Shown here: piece after piece, positions 20,187 to 32,124 of the stretch
Position numbering within the stretch: position 1 is the first letter of the stretch
How the letters are laid out: every line of letters begins with the position of its first letter
Source: Serratia sp. DD3
Lineage (GTDB): Bacteria; Pseudomonadota; Gammaproteobacteria; Enterobacterales; Enterobacteriaceae
NCBI RefSeq assembly: GCF_000496755.2
Contig: NZ_AYKS02000089.1
Span: 85,980-149,979 of the forward strand
Direction of reading: 5' to 3'
DNA length: 64,000 nt
Program-made: the position numbers and the translations under genes
The notes under the pieces: model-generated
The model's database searches: none
What the model was told of the DNA's origin: nothing
Seen by the model: the letters and a program-made list of their open reading frames with translations, nothing else

Positions 20187-21120
20187 TCCGCGCGGTTTTT
20201 GTGCCGGGGTTGATCGCGCGATTAGCATTGTGGAACGTGCGTTGGAGATTTATGGCGCACCGATTTATGTGCGCCATGAAGTGGTACATAACCGCTATGT
20301 CGTCGATAGCCTGCGTGAACGCGGGGCGATATTCATTGAAGAGATCGCCGAGGTGCCTGATGGTTCGATCCTGATCTTTTCTGCCCACGGTGTTTCACAG
20401 GCGGTACGCGCTGAAGCCAAAACCCGTCAACTGACGATGTTGTTTGATGCCACTTGTCCGTTGGTGACCAAGGTGCATATGGAAGTGGCACGAGCCAGCC
20501 GCAAGGGGACTGAGGCGATCCTGATTGGTCATGCTGGGCACCCGGAAGTGGAAGGCACGATGGGGCAATACAGTAACCCGCAGGGGGGAATGTATCTGGT
20601 TGAGTCACCCGAGGATGTCTGGAAACTGCAGGTAAAGAATGAGTATAACCTCTGTTTTATGACCCAGACGACACTCTCTGTGGATGACACTTCGGACGTG
20701 ATTGATGTATTGCGTGAACGTTTCCCGAATATTATCGGTCCGCGGAAAGATGATATTTGTTATGCCACCACTAATCGTCAGGAAGCTGTACGTAATCTGG
20801 CGGCACAGGCGGACCTCGTCCTGGTGGTGGGGTCGAAAAACTCGTCGAACTCCAACCGCTTGGCTGAATTGGCTCAACGTGTAGGTAAACCGGCCTATCT
20901 GATCGATTCTGCCGCTGATATTCAAGAAGCCTGGTTGCAAGGGGGGGGCAACATTGGGGTTACCGCGGGGGCTTCTGCGCCAGACGTGTTGGTTCAGGAA
21001 GTGATCAGTCGTTTGAAGATATTGGGTGGCAAAGAGGTTCATGAGCTTAGTGGTCGTGAAGAGAACATCGTGTTTGAAGTACCCAGAGAACTGCGGCTGG
21101 ACATTAAGCAGGTCGACTGA
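20167..21120 (+). CDS. ispH: 4-hydroxy-3-methylbut-2-enyl diphosphate reductase
   Basis: IspH (LytB) carries out the last step of the MEP isoprenoid pathway, making IPP and DMAPP with a [4Fe-4S] cluster. The 317-residue protein starts [18 protein letters not shown] at 20167. An in-frame extension into fkpB is open but not coding. The cluster cysteines are in GFCAGV (Cys12), [11 protein letters not shown] (near 96) and [11 protein letters not shown] (near 197). It overlaps fkpB by 20 bases and ends 39 bases before dapB. Confidence 0.97.
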   Translation: MQILLANPRGFCAGVDRAISIVERALEIYGAPIYVRHEVVHNRYVVDSLRERGAIFIEEIAEVPDGSILIFSAHGVSQAVRAEAKTRQLTMLFDATCPLVTKVHMEVARASRKGTEAILIGHAGHPEVEGTMGQYSNPQGGMYLVESPEDVWKLQVKNEYNLCFMTQTTLSVDDTSDVIDVLRERFPNIIGPRKDDICYATTNRQEAVRNLAAQADLVLVVGSKNSSNSNRLAELAQRVGKPAYLIDSAADIQEAWLQGGGNIGVTAGASAPDVLVQEVISRLKILGGKEVHELSGREENIVFEVPRELRLDIKQVD

Positions 21121-21141
21121 GTGCTGAAGAATGGCTACTGA

Positions 21142-21981
<840 letters not shown>

Positions 21982-22025
21982 TATTTTAAATTCCTTTTTT
22001 TTAAGGTTTTTTTTCTAATTACATG

Positions 22026-22060
22026 AAAATAGGGCAATAATCCAATTGCCCTATTTTTTT
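22026..22060 (+). terminator. Terminator after dapB
   Basis: AATAGGGCAAT / ATTGCCCTATT stem with a short AATCCA loop followed by TTTTTTT, 45 bases after the dapB stop. Confidence 0.9.
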
Positions 22061-22306
22061 ATGTAAAAATAGGCTTTATGGCTTTAATTTTTACTCTAAT
22101 GTCCATTTTTAATGTTTATCTTGCTTATTTGTTCATTTTTAGACCATTTCATCTCATCTTATCTAGACAACTACCTTTTAAAGCCAATTTTTCTGCTATT
22201 TCTTATTGCAACCGTTTTCCAGCCCGAGTTTTTGTGTGTTTTCGAGGCTGTGGGTTAAAATAAATCGTAAGGTGGACAAAATTAATGTAAAAAAGGGGGC
22301 TTTTTG

Positions 22307-22335
22307 TAGACAAGACCAGCACTCATCATTAGAAT
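22307..22335 (+). promoter_or_regulatory. carAB promoter P1
   Basis: TAGACA (22307-22312), 17 bases, TAGAAT (22330-22335), about 110 bases before carA. Position and sequence fit the upstream, pyrimidine-controlled promoter P1 of the enterobacterial carAB operon. The DNA between the dapB terminator and this promoter (22061-22306) shows no gene. Confidence 0.6.
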
Positions 22336-22396
22336 GCGCGCAATTTGCCAAAAATCAGCTGTGATGGCGTTTTTGGCATTGATTTAGAGTGTGACA

Positions 22397-22433
22397 TATG
22401 AATTAATATGCAAATAATGTGATTTATTATTCC
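22397..22433 (+). promoter_or_regulatory. ArgR operator (tandem ARG boxes) at carAB P2
   Basis: ATATGAATTAATATGCAAAT and the adjacent AATGTGATTTATTATTCC are two AT-rich imperfect palindromes. They match the paired ARG boxes that overlap the arginine-repressed carAB P2 promoter in E. coli, where the sequence is almost the same. They end a few bases before the GGAGG of carA. Confidence 0.7.
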
Positions 22434-22445
22434 TTGGAGGGTGTT

Positions 22446-23594
22446 TTGATCAAATCAGCGCTATTGGTTCTGGAAGACGGAACCCAATTCCATGGTCGGG
22501 CCATTGGGGCGGAAGGTTCGGCAGTGGGGGAAGTGGTCTTCAATACGTCGATGACCGGTTATCAAGAAATCCTCACTGACCCCTCCTACTCCCGCCAAAT
22601 CGTTACTCTTACTTATCCCCATATCGGCAATGTTGGCACCAATCATGCTGACCAAGAATCCTCCTCTGTTCATGCTCAAGGCCTGGTTATCCGCGACCTT
22701 CCTCTCATTGCCAGCAATTACCGTAACGAAGAAGGACTGTCGGCCTACCTTAAGCAGCACAATATTGTCGCCATTGCCGATATTGATACGCGCAAACTGA
22801 CGCGTCTGCTGAGGGAAAAAGGGGCACAAAATGGCTGCATCATGACTGGCGATGCTGCTGATGCTGAGCTGGCACTGCAAAAAGCCAAGGCTTTCCCCGG
22901 TTTGAAGGGGATGGATCTGGCGAAAGAGGTCACCACCAAGGATGCATACCCTTGGTTGCAAGGCAGTTGGACCCTGGCTGGGGATCTGCCAGCTGCCAAA
23001 TCAGTAGATGAACTGCCTTACCATGTGGTGGCTTACGATTACGGTGTAAAACGCAATATTCTACGTATGTTGGTGGATCGTGGCTGTCGTCTTACGGTGG
23101 TTCCTGCTCAGACTCCGGCTGCAGATGTGTTAAAAATGAAGCCAGACGGCGTGTTCCTGTCCAACGGCCCGGGTGATCCAGAACCTTGTGATTACGCCAT
23201 TAACGCTATCAAACAGTTGTTGGAAACCGACATTCCACTCTTCGGTATCTGTCTTGGACATCAACTACTGGCGTTAGCTAGCGGGGCGAAAACCACCAAG
23301 ATGAAGTTGGGTCATCATGGTGGTAACCACCCGGTGCAGGATCTGGATAATCAACGGGTGATGATCACCGCGCAGAACCACGGTTTTGCTGTAGATGAAA
23401 ATAATTTGCCATCGACTCTGCGGGTCACTCACAAATCGCTGTTTGACCATACGGTGCAGGGAATTCATCGCATCGATAAAGCAGCATTTGGTTTCCAAGG
23501 GCATCCAGAAGCCAGCCCTGGCCCCCATGATGCGGCACCGCTGTTTGACCACTTTATTGAACTGATTGAATCTTATCGTTCCAACGCCAAATAA
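22446..23594 (+). CDS. carA: Carbamoyl-phosphate synthase small (glutaminase) subunit
   Basis: CarA splits glutamine and channels ammonia to CarB for carbamoyl phosphate, the precursor of arginine and pyrimidines. The start is TTG at 22446, 5 bases after GGAGG. The resulting [16 protein letters not shown] is the conserved N-terminus, and E. coli carA also starts with TTG; the longer in-frame ATG at 22419 does not fit. The 382-residue protein has the class I amidotransferase nucleophile in [13 protein letters not shown] (near residue 269) and the partner motif [11 protein letters not shown] near residue 352. carB follows 16 bases later. Confidence 0.97.
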   Translation: MIKSALLVLEDGTQFHGRAIGAEGSAVGEVVFNTSMTGYQEILTDPSYSRQIVTLTYPHIGNVGTNHADQESSSVHAQGLVIRDLPLIASNYRNEEGLSAYLKQHNIVAIADIDTRKLTRLLREKGAQNGCIMTGDAADAELALQKAKAFPGLKGMDLAKEVTTKDAYPWLQGSWTLAGDLPAAKSVDELPYHVVAYDYGVKRNILRMLVDRGCRLTVVPAQTPAADVLKMKPDGVFLSNGPGDPEPCDYAINAIKQLLETDIPLFGICLGHQLLALASGAKTTKMKLGHHGGNHPVQDLDNQRVMITAQNHGFAVDENNLPSTLRVTHKSLFDHTVQGIHRIDKAAFGFQGHPEASPGPHDAAPLFDHFIELIESYRSNAK

Positions 23595-23610
23595 TCAGGA
23601 GCCATACAAC

Positions 23611-26600
23611 ATGCCAAAACGTACAGATATAAAAAGCATCCTGATCCTCGGTGCCGGTCCGATTGTGATTGGCCAGGCGTGTGAATTTGATTATTCCGGT
23701 GCACAAGCCTGTAAAGCACTACGTGAAGAGGGTTACCGCGTTATTCTGGTTAACTCCAACCCCGCGACCATCATGACTGACCCAGAAATGGCGGATGCCA
23801 CCTATATTGAGCCAATTCACTGGGAAGTGGTGCGTAAAATCATCGAAAAAGAGCGCCCAGATGCGGTCTTGCCAACCATGGGTGGGCAAACAGCACTCAA
23901 CTGTGCTCTGGAGCTGGAGCGCCAAGGGGTGCTGGCTGAATTCGGTGTCACCATGATCGGTGCTACTGCCGATGCTATCGATAAAGCAGAAGATCGCCGC
24001 CGTTTCGATATTGCCATGAAGAAGATCGGCCTGGATACCGCTCGTTCTGGCATCGCGCATAATATAGATGAGGCGTTGGCGGTTGCGGCTGATGTGGGGT
24101 TCCCTTGCATTATTCGCCCATCATTCACTATGGGAGGAACCGGTGGGGGTATCGCCTATAACCGTGAAGAATTTGAAGAGATCTGTCAGCGTGGTCTGGA
24201 TCTCTCTCCTACCAACGAGCTATTGATTGATGAATCGCTGATTGGCTGGAAAGAGTATGAAATGGAGGTGGTGCGCGATAAGCATGATAACTGCATCATC
24301 GTCTGCTCTATCGAAAATATCGATGCGATGGGCATCCATACCGGTGACTCTATCACCGTGGCACCCGCGCAGACCCTGACCGACAAAGAGTATCAAATTA
24401 TGCGTAACGCCTCGATGGCGGTGTTGCGCGAGATCGGCGTTGAAACCGGCGGTTCTAACGTCCAGTTTGCCGTCAACCCGAAAACCGGCCGCTTGATCGT
24501 GATCGAAATGAACCCTCGCGTCTCCCGCTCATCAGCGTTGGCATCGAAAGCCACGGGGTTCCCGATCGCCAAGATCGCCGCCAAGTTGGCAGTAGGTTAT
24601 ACCCTCGATGAGTTGATGAACGATATCACCGGTGGCCGCACGCCAGCTTCCTTTGAGCCTTCCATTGACTATGTAGTCACCAAAATCCCGCGTTTTAATT
24701 TCGAAAAATTTGCCGGTGCCAATGATCGCCTGACCACCCAGATGAAGTCTGTGGGTGAAGTGATGGCGATTGGCCGTACCCAGCAGGAATCATTGCAGAA
24801 AGCACTGCGTGGTCTGGAAGTGGGTGCCACCGGTTTTGATCCTAAAGTGAGCCTTGATGACCCTGAGGCGCTGACCAAAATACGTCGCGAACTTAAAGAT
24901 GCCGGTTGTGATCGTATCTGGTATATCGCTGATGCTTTTCGTGCCGGTTTGTCGGTGGATGGTGTGTTCAACCTGACTAATATCGATCGCTGGTTTCTGG
25001 TGCAGATTGAAGAGTTGGTGCGCCTTGAAGAGCAGGTGGCTGAGTTGGGCATCAACGGTTTAAACGCCGGTTTTATGCGCTTGCTGAAGCGTAAAGGTTT
25101 TGCTGATGCGCGTTTGGCCAAATTGGTCGGGGTTTCAGAAAATGAAATCCGCAAGTTGCGCCATGGTTTCAATCTGCACCCGGTTTATAAGCGGGTCGAT
25201 ACCTGTGCTGCGGAGTTTGCTACCGATACCGCCTATATGTACTCCACTTATGAAGAGGAGTGTGAAGCCAATCCATCCCATGACCGTCCGAAAGTGATGA
25301 TCTTGGGGGGCGGCCCAAACCGTATTGGCCAGGGAATCGAATTCGATTACTGCTGTGTGCACGCCGCGCTGGCATTGCGTGAAGATGGTTACGAGACCAT
25401 TATGGTCAACTGCAACCCGGAAACTGTCTCCACCGACTACGATACTTCGGATCGTCTCTACTTTGAGCCAGTGACGTTAGAAGATGTGCTGGAAATTGTA
25501 CGTATCGAGCAGCCAACAGGTGTTATCGTGCAGTATGGTGGGCAAACTCCGCTGAAACTGGCGCGTGAGCTGGAAGCCGCTGGTGTGCCGATTATTGGTA
25601 CCAGCCCGGACGCGATTGATCGTGCGGAAGATCGTGAGCGCTTCCAACAGGCTGTCCACCGCTTGGGGCTGAAGCAACCCGCCAATGCCACCGTGGCCAC
25701 TATTGAGCAGGCGGTAGAAAAAGCCGCAGGGATTGGTTATCCGCTGGTGGTGCGCCCCTCTTACGTGCTGGGTGGCCGCGCCATGGAGATCGTTTACGAT
25801 GAAGTTGATCTCCGTCGTTACTTCCAGAATGCGGTGAGTGTTTCCCATGATGCTCCGGTATTGTTGGATCGTTTCCTGGACGACGCCGTAGAAGTGGATG
25901 TCGATGCCATCTGCGATGGTGAGCGCGTGTTGATCGGTGGCATCATGGAGCATATCGAACAGGCTGGCGTACACTCTGGTGACTCGGCTTGTTCCCTGCC
26001 AGCCTATACGTTGAGCAAGGATATCCAGAATGTGATGCGCCAGCAGGTGGAAAAGTTGGCGTTTGAGCTGCAGGTCCGTGGTTTGATGAACGTCCAGTTT
26101 GCGGTGAAAAACAACGAAGTGTACCTGATTGAGGTTAATCCGCGTGCTGCCCGTACCGTTCCCTTTGTTTCCAAAGCCACTGGGGTCCCTTTGGCGAAGG
26201 TTGCCGCACGAGTGATGATCGGTAAATCGCTGGCTGAGCAGCAGGTAACCGAAGAGGTTATCCCACCGTATTACTCGGTGAAAGAAGTGGTCCTGCCATT
26301 TAATAAGTTCCCGGGTGTTGACCCGATTCTGGGGCCAGAAATGCGTTCGACAGGGGAAGTGATGGGGGTTGGGGCAACCTTTGCTGAAGCTTTCTCCAAG
26401 GCGATGCTGGGCAGTAACTCCGGTATGAAAAAACAGGGGCGTGCGTTGTTATCAGTACGTGGGGCTGACAAAGCCCGCGTGGTGGACCTGGCAGCCAGCC
26501 TGCTCAAACAGGGGTTTGAACTGGATGCGACTCATGGCACCGCCATCGTACTGGGTGAGGCAGGGATTAATCCCCGTTTGGTCAATAAGGTGCATGAAGG

Positions 26601-26835
26601 GCGGCCTCATATTCAGGACCGCATCAAAAATGGCGAGTACACCTATATTGTTAACACCACCGCGGGCCGTCAGGCTATTGAGGACTCCAAACTGATCCGT
26701 CGTAGTGCGTTGCAGTATAAAGTACACTATGACACCACACTTAATGGTGGTTTTGCTACCGTGATGGCATTAAAGGCCGACCCTACTGAACAGGTGACTT
26801 CGGTACAGGAATTACATGCCCGAATCAGTAAATAA
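23611..26835 (+). CDS. carB: Carbamoyl-phosphate synthase large subunit
   Basis: CarB makes carbamoyl phosphate from bicarbonate, ammonia and two ATP. From the ATG at 23611 ([17 protein letters not shown]) it has 1074 residues, one more than the E. coli enzyme. Two homologous ATP-grasp halves are visible: [17 protein letters not shown] near residue 170 and [17 protein letters not shown] near residue 715. A central oligomerization part and a C-terminal allosteric MGS-like domain (from about residue 935, [15 protein letters not shown]) complete it. It is preceded by AGGAG and translated from the carAB mRNA. Confidence 0.99.
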   Translation: MPKRTDIKSILILGAGPIVIGQACEFDYSGAQACKALREEGYRVILVNSNPATIMTDPEMADATYIEPIHWEVVRKIIEKERPDAVLPTMGGQTALNCALELERQGVLAEFGVTMIGATADAIDKAEDRRRFDIAMKKIGLDTARSGIAHNIDEALAVAADVGFPCIIRPSFTMGGTGGGIAYNREEFEEICQRGLDLSPTNELLIDESLIGWKEYEMEVVRDKHDNCIIVCSIENIDAMGIHTGDSITVAPAQTLTDKEYQIMRNASMAVLREIGVETGGSNVQFAVNPKTGRLIVIEMNPRVSRSSALASKATGFPIAKIAAKLAVGYTLDELMNDITGGRTPASFEPSIDYVVTKIPRFNFEKFAGANDRLTTQMKSVGEVMAIGRTQQESLQKALRGLEVGATGFDPKVSLDDPEALTKIRRELKDAGCDRIWYIADAFRAGLSVDGVFNLTNIDRWFLVQIEELVRLEEQVAELGINGLNAGFMRLLKRKGFADARLAKLVGVSENEIRKLRHGFNLHPVYKRVDTCAAEFATDTAYMYSTYEEECEANPSHDRPKVMILGGGPNRIGQGIEFDYCCVHAALALREDGYETIMVNCNPETVSTDYDTSDRLYFEPVTLEDVLEIVRIEQPTGVIVQYGGQTPLKLARELEAAGVPIIGTSPDAIDRAEDRERFQQAVHRLGLKQPANATVATIEQAVEKAAGIGYPLVVRPSYVLGGRAMEIVYDEVDLRRYFQNAVSVSHDAPVLLDRFLDDAVEVDVDAICDGERVLIGGIMEHIEQAGVHSGDSACSLPAYTLSKDIQNVMRQQVEKLAFELQVRGLMNVQFAVKNNEVYLIEVNPRAARTVPFVSKATGVPLAKVAARVMIGKSLAEQQVTEEVIPPYYSVKEVVLPFNKFPGVDPILGPEMRSTGEVMGVGATFAEAFSKAMLGSNSGMKKQGRALLSVRGADKARVVDLAASLLKQGFELDATHGTAIVLGEAGINPRLVNKVHEGRPHIQDRIKNGEYTYIVNTTAGRQAIEDSKLIRRSALQYKVHYDTTLNGGFATVMALKADPTEQVTSVQELHARISK

Positions 26836-26926
26836 CTGAACGTTCTAAGTTGCAGGTAGGGGATATCTACCTGCATCTTGCAGGGTGAGGTGTTTAGCTG
26901 CGGTGGACGTTCATTCAGGGAGTACA

Positions 26927-27736
26927 ATGAGCAATATGAAACGGGAATTGACGGTGGATCTACCCAGTGTCAATCAGCAGCAACGTGAGATCACGCGCCT
27001 GTGTATTCAGTGCGCGTTGCTACTGTTACAACATGGTGCGGAAAGCATGGTGGTGGAGCAGCTCTCTACTCGCCTGGGTTTGGCACTGGGGATGGACAGT
27101 GTGGAAAGCTCCATTTCGGCCAATGCGGTGGTGCTGACCACGATCAGCAATGATGCCTGCCTGACGACAACACGTAAGAATGTTGATCGCGGCATTAATA
27201 TGCAAATTGTTACTGAGGTGCAGCATATTGTGATCTTGGCTGAACACCGTTTGGCGGATGCCCAGACGGTTGCCCGGCGCTTTAACAAGATCGTTCCACT
27301 GCGTTATCCACGCTGGCTGGTGGTGTTGATGGTGGGGTTGTCCTGTGGCTGCTTCAGCATGCTCAATGGTGGCGGCCCTGATGCCTTTGTGGTCACTTTT
27401 CTGGCCAGTGGTCTGGCCATGTTTGTGCGCCAACTATTGACTGCCCGCCATTTGAATCCGTTGATCAATTTCTGTTTGACGGCGTTTGTTGCCACCTCGG
27501 TTTCTGGTTTACTGCTGCGTTTACCTGTTTTTAGCCAAACCTCCAGTGTGGCGATGGCCGCCAGTGTTCTGCTGCTGGTACCCGGGTTCCCATTGATTAA
27601 TGCCGTGGCTGATATGTTTAAAGGCCATGTGAATACCGGGTTGGCGCGTTGGGCGATGGCCACTTTATTGACCCTGGCAACCTGTATCGGCGTGGTGATG
27701 GCCATGTCGTTATGGCAATTGCGGGGGTGGGCATGA
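26927..27736 (+). CDS. yjjP: YjjP, threonine/serine-exporter-family subunit (N-terminal half)
   Basis: YjjP has the cytoplasmic plus five-helix half of the ThrE family (DUF1212); with YjjB it forms a split exporter, reported to move succinate in E. coli. The 269-residue protein starts at the ATG at 26927 with AGGGAG upstream. It carries the early cytosolic segment ([20 protein letters not shown]), then hydrophobic helices from about residue 130. It overlaps yjjB by the ATGA at 27733-27736. In E. coli yjjPB lies elsewhere on the chromosome, so its place between carB and folA is lineage-specific. Confidence 0.88.
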   Translation: MSNMKRELTVDLPSVNQQQREITRLCIQCALLLLQHGAESMVVEQLSTRLGLALGMDSVESSISANAVVLTTISNDACLTTTRKNVDRGINMQIVTEVQHIVILAEHRLADAQTVARRFNKIVPLRYPRWLVVLMVGLSCGCFSMLNGGGPDAFVVTFLASGLAMFVRQLLTARHLNPLINFCLTAFVATSVSGLLLRLPVFSQTSSVAMAASVLLLVPGFPLINAVADMFKGHVNTGLARWAMATLLTLATCIGVVMAMSLWQLRGWA

Positions 27737-28197
27737 ACCTATTATGGATGTTACTGCAGGATATGTTGTTGGCTGCGGTACCTGCCTTGGGTTTTGCCAT
27801 GGTATTTAATGTGCCTGCCCGTGCCTTGCGCTATTGCGCTTTACTGGGCGCATTAGGCCATGGTTCCCGTATGCTGATGATGCATTTTGGGATGAATATC
27901 GAGTGGGCTTCGTTTTTGGCCGCCATTCTGATTGGTATTATTGGTATCAGTTGGTCACGTTGGTTGCTGGCTCACCCCAAGGTATTTACTGTGGCCGCAG
28001 TAATCCCGATGTTCCCGGGGATTTCTGCTTATACCGCGATGATTAGTGTGGTAGAAATCTCCCATCTTGGCTATAGCGAAGCATTGATGTCGGTTATGAT
28101 TTCCAATTTTCTTAAAGCCTGTTTTATTGTCGGTGCACTATCTATCGGTTTATCCGTGCCTGGTTTATGGTTATATCGCAAACGACCAGGGGTTTAA
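27733..28197 (+). CDS. yjjB: YjjB, threonine/serine-exporter-family subunit (C-terminal half)
   Basis: YjjB is the all-membrane half (DUF3815) of the split ThrE-type transporter. From the ATG at 27733 it is 154 residues with about four to five helices and the conserved stretches [14 protein letters not shown] and [21 protein letters not shown]. It ends [16 protein letters not shown], as in E. coli. The 4-base overlap with yjjP implies coupled translation and a two-subunit complex. The transported substrate is inferred only from the family. Confidence 0.88.
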   Translation: MNLLWMLLQDMLLAAVPALGFAMVFNVPARALRYCALLGALGHGSRMLMMHFGMNIEWASFLAAILIGIIGISWSRWLLAHPKVFTVAAVIPMFPGISAYTAMISVVEISHLGYSEALMSVMISNFLKACFIVGALSIGLSVPGLWLYRKRPGV

Positions 28198-28380
28198 GGT
28201 TGTTACTGTAGGCTTAACACCCTCAGGTCTTATCGCGTAAATGAGACAAAACCCTATCGACGGCGAATAGCGCTTTACGTATAGTGTGGGCGATTTTGCC
28301 ATCTACTCTATCGCCAAGTTTGTTCAGGTTGCAGCTAACACCGCTGCAGCTCAAATGACGAAGACATACAGGGTTATATA

Positions 28381-28863
28381 ATGATTATCAGCCTGATTGC
28401 CGCTTTGGCAGCAGACCGCGTTATTGGTATGGAAAATACCATGCCATGGCACTTACCCGCAGATTTAGCGTGGTTCAAACGTAACACGTTGAATAAACCT
28501 ATTATTATGGGTCGTAAGACGTTTGAGTCGATAGGTCGTCCGTTGCCAGGCCGCCAGAATATTGTTTTAACCAGCCAGCCAGGCAGTGACCAGAGTGTGA
28601 CTTGGGTAACCTCGTTGGAGCAGGCATTGACTGCCGCGGGGGATGTGGAAGAGGTCATGGTGATTGGTGGTGGCCGGGTTTATGAGCAGTTTTTGCCACG
28701 GGCTAACCGGTTATATTTGACGCATATTGATGCTGAAGTGGAGGGGGATGCCCACTTTCCGGATTACGAGCCCGATGAGTGGGAAAGCTCGTTCAGTGAA
28801 TTTCATGATGCAGATGAACTGAATTCTCACTGTTATTGTTTTGAGATTTTAGAACGTCGCTAA
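28381..28863 (+). CDS. folA: Dihydrofolate reductase
   Basis: FolA reduces dihydrofolate with NADPH and is the target of trimethoprim. The 160-residue protein has [18 protein letters not shown] at the start. The catalytic aspartate is in [12 protein letters not shown] (Asp27), and the NADPH-binding motif GRKTFESIG is near residues 43-51. It converges with apaH, as in E. coli. No resistance-type change stands out at the positions I can judge by eye. Confidence 0.98.
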   Translation: MIISLIAALAADRVIGMENTMPWHLPADLAWFKRNTLNKPIIMGRKTFESIGRPLPGRQNIVLTSQPGSDQSVTWVTSLEQALTAAGDVEEVMVIGGGRVYEQFLPRANRLYLTHIDAEVEGDAHFPDYEPDEWESSFSEFHDADELNSHCYCFEILERR

Positions 28864-28980
28864 GTCTTTCTGATAACCCCTTCCTGATTACCCAATGTGG
28901 GTCTTGCCTATCTGTAGGGGGGTATCCAGCTTACCAAGCTTGAGTAAAAGAGACTCACTTGGGTGACAACCGCAGAGCAC

Positions 28981-29052
28981 CATTATTGGCCATTGTTTGT
29001 GGCTAATGTTTGTGGCTAATGCTTGTGACTATTGTTTGCGACCATCGTTTGG
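28981..29052. repeat. Degenerate short tandem repeat between folA and apaH
   Basis: About five imperfect copies of a 12-14-bp unit based on TGTTTGTGGCTAA follow one another: TGTTTGTGGCTAA, TGTTTGTGGCTAA, TGCTTGTGACTAT, TGTTTGCGACCAT, CGTTTGGCC. The first two copies are identical. It lies just past the convergent gene ends and has no start codon or coding character. Confidence 0.7.
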
Positions 29053-29067
29053 CCTGCGGTTGCTTAA

Positions 29068-29919
29068 TTAAATGTCGGTGAGTAAATTCTGACCATCGAG
29101 CGTTGCGCGTTGGCTGGCCGGTTGGGTAAAAAACTGTTTATCTTCCCAACGTAACATGGTCAGTTCCCCGCCCCAGCAACAACCGGTATCTAGAGCAATA
29201 ATACCTTCAGGTGTGCCGTTACCTTCCAGTGAAGCCCAGTGACCGAAAATAACGGTGTAATCGGGGTCAACTTGGCGAGGGAGTTCAAACCAGGGCTTCA
29301 ACATGGAGGGGGCATCAGTGGGGGCATCTTTACAAATCATGTCCAACTGCCCGTTAGGGAAACAATAGCGCATACGCGTCAGCGCATTGGTGCTGAAACG
29401 CAGGCGTGCCAGCCCAATCATCTCTGGGGTCCAGTTATTTGGCATATCGCCATACATCGCATCAAGGAATAACGGGTAGCAGCTGCTACTTAATACGGCT
29501 TCAACTTCACGGGCACATTGTTGCGCGGTGGCAATATCCCACTGTGGAGTGATGCCTGCATGCCCCATAATCAGTTTACGCTGGTGGTCAACTTGCAGAA
29601 TGGGTTGACGCCGCAGCCAATTGATTAACTCATCACTGTCGGGGGCTTCTAGTAAAGGCGTCAGATTGTCTTTCGGTTTATTACGGCTAATGCCGGCATA
29701 GATAGCCAGCAGATGTAAATCATGGTTACCCAACACCATACGCACTGCTGGGCCGAGTGAACGCACATAACGCAGCACCGCGAGCGAATCTGGCCCGCGG
29801 GCAACCAAATCACCGGTTAACCACAGTTGATCCTGGTGTGGCTCGAAATTAGCTTGAGCTAACAGCGCTTGCAGTTCATCAAAGCAACCATGAACATCGC
29901 CGATAAGATAGGTTGCCAT
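29068..29919 (-). CDS. apaH: Diadenosine tetraphosphatase (symmetrical)
   Basis: ApaH splits Ap4A into two ADP and also removes Np4 caps from RNA in E. coli. The 283-residue protein is a metallophosphatase with the motifs GDVHGC (residues 7-12), [10 protein letters not shown] (near 36-45) and LGNHDLH (near 63-69), plus GHAGI and FGHWASLEG further on. It starts one base after the apaG stop and is the last gene of the lptD-surA-pdxA-rsmA-apaG-apaH operon. Confidence 0.97.
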   Translation of the reverse strand: MATYLIGDVHGCFDELQALLAQANFEPHQDQLWLTGDLVARGPDSLAVLRYVRSLGPAVRMVLGNHDLHLLAIYAGISRNKPKDNLTPLLEAPDSDELINWLRRQPILQVDHQRKLIMGHAGITPQWDIATAQQCAREVEAVLSSSCYPLFLDAMYGDMPNNWTPEMIGLARLRFSTNALTRMRYCFPNGQLDMICKDAPTDAPSMLKPWFELPRQVDPDYTVIFGHWASLEGNGTPEGIIALDTGCCWGGELTMLRWEDKQFFTQPASQRATLDGQNLLTDI

Positions 29920-29920
29920 A

Positions 29921-30298
29921 TTAGTGGATCAGCGTAGGGATGGCTAATCGGAAGACTGGGATAGCAGTACGAAATGGCTTACCTTGGTGATCCACCATTT
30001 CGTAGTGACCTTCCATAGTACCGAGCGGTGTTTCGAGTACCGCACCGCTGGTATATTGAAACTCGTTACCGGGTAGGATAAGGGGCTGTTCGCCGATCAC
30101 CCCTTCCCCTTGTACTTCAGTTTGGCGGCCATTGCTGTTGGTAATCAGCCAGTAACGTCCCAGGAGTTGCACGTTAAAACGCCCCAGGTTACGGATAGTA
30201 ACGGTATATGCGAAGACGTAACGCTCCTCTTCAGGTATTGATTGTGACTCCACATAAATACTCTGAATTTGGATACATACACGGGGCGAATCAATCAT
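29921..30298 (-). CDS. apaG: ApaG (DUF525) protein
   Basis: ApaG is a 125-residue fibronectin III-like fold protein of unclear biochemical role; it is linked to Co2+ and Mg2+ resistance phenotypes in Salmonella. The start [18 protein letters not shown] at 30298 matches the E. coli N-terminus; the open frame continues upstream into rsmA but does not code there. The conserved core [19 protein letters not shown] and GTMEGHYEM are seen. It lies 13 bases after the rsmA stop and one base before apaH. Confidence 0.95.
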   Translation of the reverse strand: MIDSPRVCIQIQSIYVESQSIPEEERYVFAYTVTIRNLGRFNVQLLGRYWLITNSNGRQTEVQGEGVIGEQPLILPGNEFQYTSGAVLETPLGTMEGHYEMVDHQGKPFRTAIPVFRLAIPTLIH

Positions 30299-30311
30299 GG
30301 TCATGACTCCT

Positions 30312-31130
30312 TTATTGCGCTGGCACCTGCTGGGTTGAAAGCCAGTTTGCCAGCTTACAGTACTGCGCGACAGAAATATTTTCTGCTCGTAATGCCGGGT
30401 CAACACCCAGTTCCATCAGTTGCTCTGGGGTAAACAACTCACCCAAGCTATTGCGGATGGTTTTCCTGCGTTGGTTAAACGCCTGGGTGGTAATACGGCT
30501 TAACATGCGCACATCATGCACCGGATGTGGGATTACCGCATGGGGTACCAAACGAACCACCGCTGAATCGACCTTAGGTGGTGGAGCGAAGGCGGTAGGT
30601 GGCACTTCCAGTACCGGAATGATATTGCAGTAGTATTGTGCCATCACGGTCAGCCGGCCATAAGCTTTGCTGTTTGGGCCAGCCACCAGGCGATTGACCA
30701 CTTCTTTTTGCAACATAAAATGCATGTCGCGAATAGCCGAAGTATAGCTGAAAAGATGGAACATCAGCGGTGTTGAGATGTTATAAGGCAGGTTACCGAA
30801 CACTCTCAATGGTTGACCTACTTGTTCAGCCAACTCGGCGAAGTTCACCGTCATCGCATCTTGCTGATGGATGGTCAGCTTATCTTTTAACTGGGGATGA
30901 TTGGCCAAGCGAGCGGCCAGATCACGGTCCAGTTCGATCACCGTCATATGATCCATACGTGCAGCAACAGGTTCGGTTAAGGCACCCAAACCTGGACCGA
31001 TCTCAAGAACTGCTTCACCCGGTTGTGGATGAATCGCTGAGACAATGCTATCGATGACAAACTGATCGGTTAAAAAGTTTTGTCCAAAACGTTTGCGGGC
31101 AAAATGCCCTTGGTGGACTCTATTATTCAT
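30312..31130 (-). CDS. rsmA: 16S rRNA A1518/A1519 dimethyltransferase
   Basis: RsmA (KsgA) dimethylates two adjacent adenines in the 3' hairpin of 16S rRNA late in 30S assembly; its loss gives kasugamycin resistance. The 272-residue protein has the SAM motif [15 protein letters not shown] (near residues 41-55) and the catalytic [12 protein letters not shown] (near 113-124). It overlaps the end of pdxA by 8 bases and is followed by apaG. Confidence 0.97.
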   Translation of the reverse strand: MNNRVHQGHFARKRFGQNFLTDQFVIDSIVSAIHPQPGEAVLEIGPGLGALTEPVAARMDHMTVIELDRDLAARLANHPQLKDKLTIHQQDAMTVNFAELAEQVGQPLRVFGNLPYNISTPLMFHLFSYTSAIRDMHFMLQKEVVNRLVAGPNSKAYGRLTVMAQYYCNIIPVLEVPPTAFAPPPKVDSAVVRLVPHAVIPHPVHDVRMLSRITTQAFNQRRKTIRNSLGELFTPEQLMELGVDPALRAENISVAQYCKLANWLSTQQVPAQ

Positions 31131-32124
31131 TAGAATTAATTATCATTTCAATGGCGAGATTTAAGGCTGTTTTGAAACTACCGGCATCGGCAGTGCCGCT
31201 ACCAGCCAGTTCCAATGCAGTACCATGGTCGACCGAGGTACGAATAAAGGGCAAGCCAAGGGTGATATTTACCGCCCGACCAAACCCTTGGTATTTTAAT
31301 ACTGGCAAACCTTGGTCGTGATACATTGCCAGCACGGCATCGGCATGTTGCAGATATTTCGGTTGGAACAGGGTATCAGCAGGTAGCGGCCCAACCAGTT
31401 GAATGCCGCGCTGACGCAACAATTCGAGTGCGGGAATAATGACATCCAGCTCTTCACGCCCGATATGACCATTTTCCCCGGCATGGGGGTTAAGCCCACA
31501 AACATAGATCTGTGGCTGCGCAATGCCGAATTTGGTTTTTAGATCATGATCGAGAATGGTGATCACTTCATCCAGACTCTGCAGGGTAATCGCCCCGGGT
31601 ACCGCCAATAACGGTAAATGGGTGGTGGCTAGCGCAACACGCAACTCTTCGGTAGCCAACATCATCACGACGCGTTCACAGTGACTACGTTCGGCGAAGA
31701 ACTCAGTGTGTCCGCTAAACGGCAAACCGCCATCATTGATGACCCCTTTGTTAACCGGGCCGGTTACCAGAGCAGCAAATTCACCGCTCAGACAGCCGTC
31801 ACAGGCGCGAGCCAGTGTTTCTACAACATAGCTACTGTTCGCCACGTTTAGCTCACCGACCACCACCGGTGCTCGGGCTACAACGGGCAACACCGTTAAA
31901 CTACCGGCTTGCTGTGGTTGAGCTGGCTGTTCGGGTTGATACTCTCTCAACGTCAAGGGTAATGACAATTGGCGGGCACGCGCAAGCAATAAGGCAGGAT
32001 CGGCACACACCACTAACTCAACAGGCCAATCCTGCTGTGCCAGTGTGGTGACCAAATCCGGCCCCACCCCGGCGGGTTCACCGGGGGTAATCACGATACG
32101 CTTAGTGTTGTGCATTGCTGCCAT
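31123..32124 (-). CDS. pdxA: 4-hydroxythreonine-4-phosphate dehydrogenase
   Basis: PdxA oxidizes 4-phosphohydroxy-L-threonine for pyridoxal phosphate synthesis. The 333-residue protein has [14 protein letters not shown] at the N-terminus, the substrate and metal region FSGHTEFF, and the C-terminal [19 protein letters not shown]. Two starts are possible, MAAMHNTKR at 32124 or MHNTKR at 32115; both overlap surA. It is the third gene of the lptD operon. Confidence 0.96.
   Translation of the reverse strand: MAAMHNTKRIVITPGEPAGVGPDLVTTLAQQDWPVELVVCADPALLLARARQLSLPLTLREYQPEQPAQPQQAGSLTVLPVVARAPVVVGELNVANSSYVVETLARACDGCLSGEFAALVTGPVNKGVINDGGLPFSGHTEFFAERSHCERVVMMLATEELRVALATTHLPLLAVPGAITLQSLDEVITILDHDLKTKFGIAQPQIYVCGLNPHAGENGHIGREELDVIIPALELLRQRGIQLVGPLPADTLFQPKYLQHADAVLAMYHDQGLPVLKYQGFGRAVNITLGLPFIRTSVDHGTALELAGSGTADAGSFKTALNLAIEMIINSNE

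Noticed and set aside
22078..22263. A 61-codon frame between dapB and carA
   Set aside because: AT-rich spacer, no ribosome-binding site, and Phe/Leu-rich composition as expected by chance; the region is explained by the terminator and carAB control sites.
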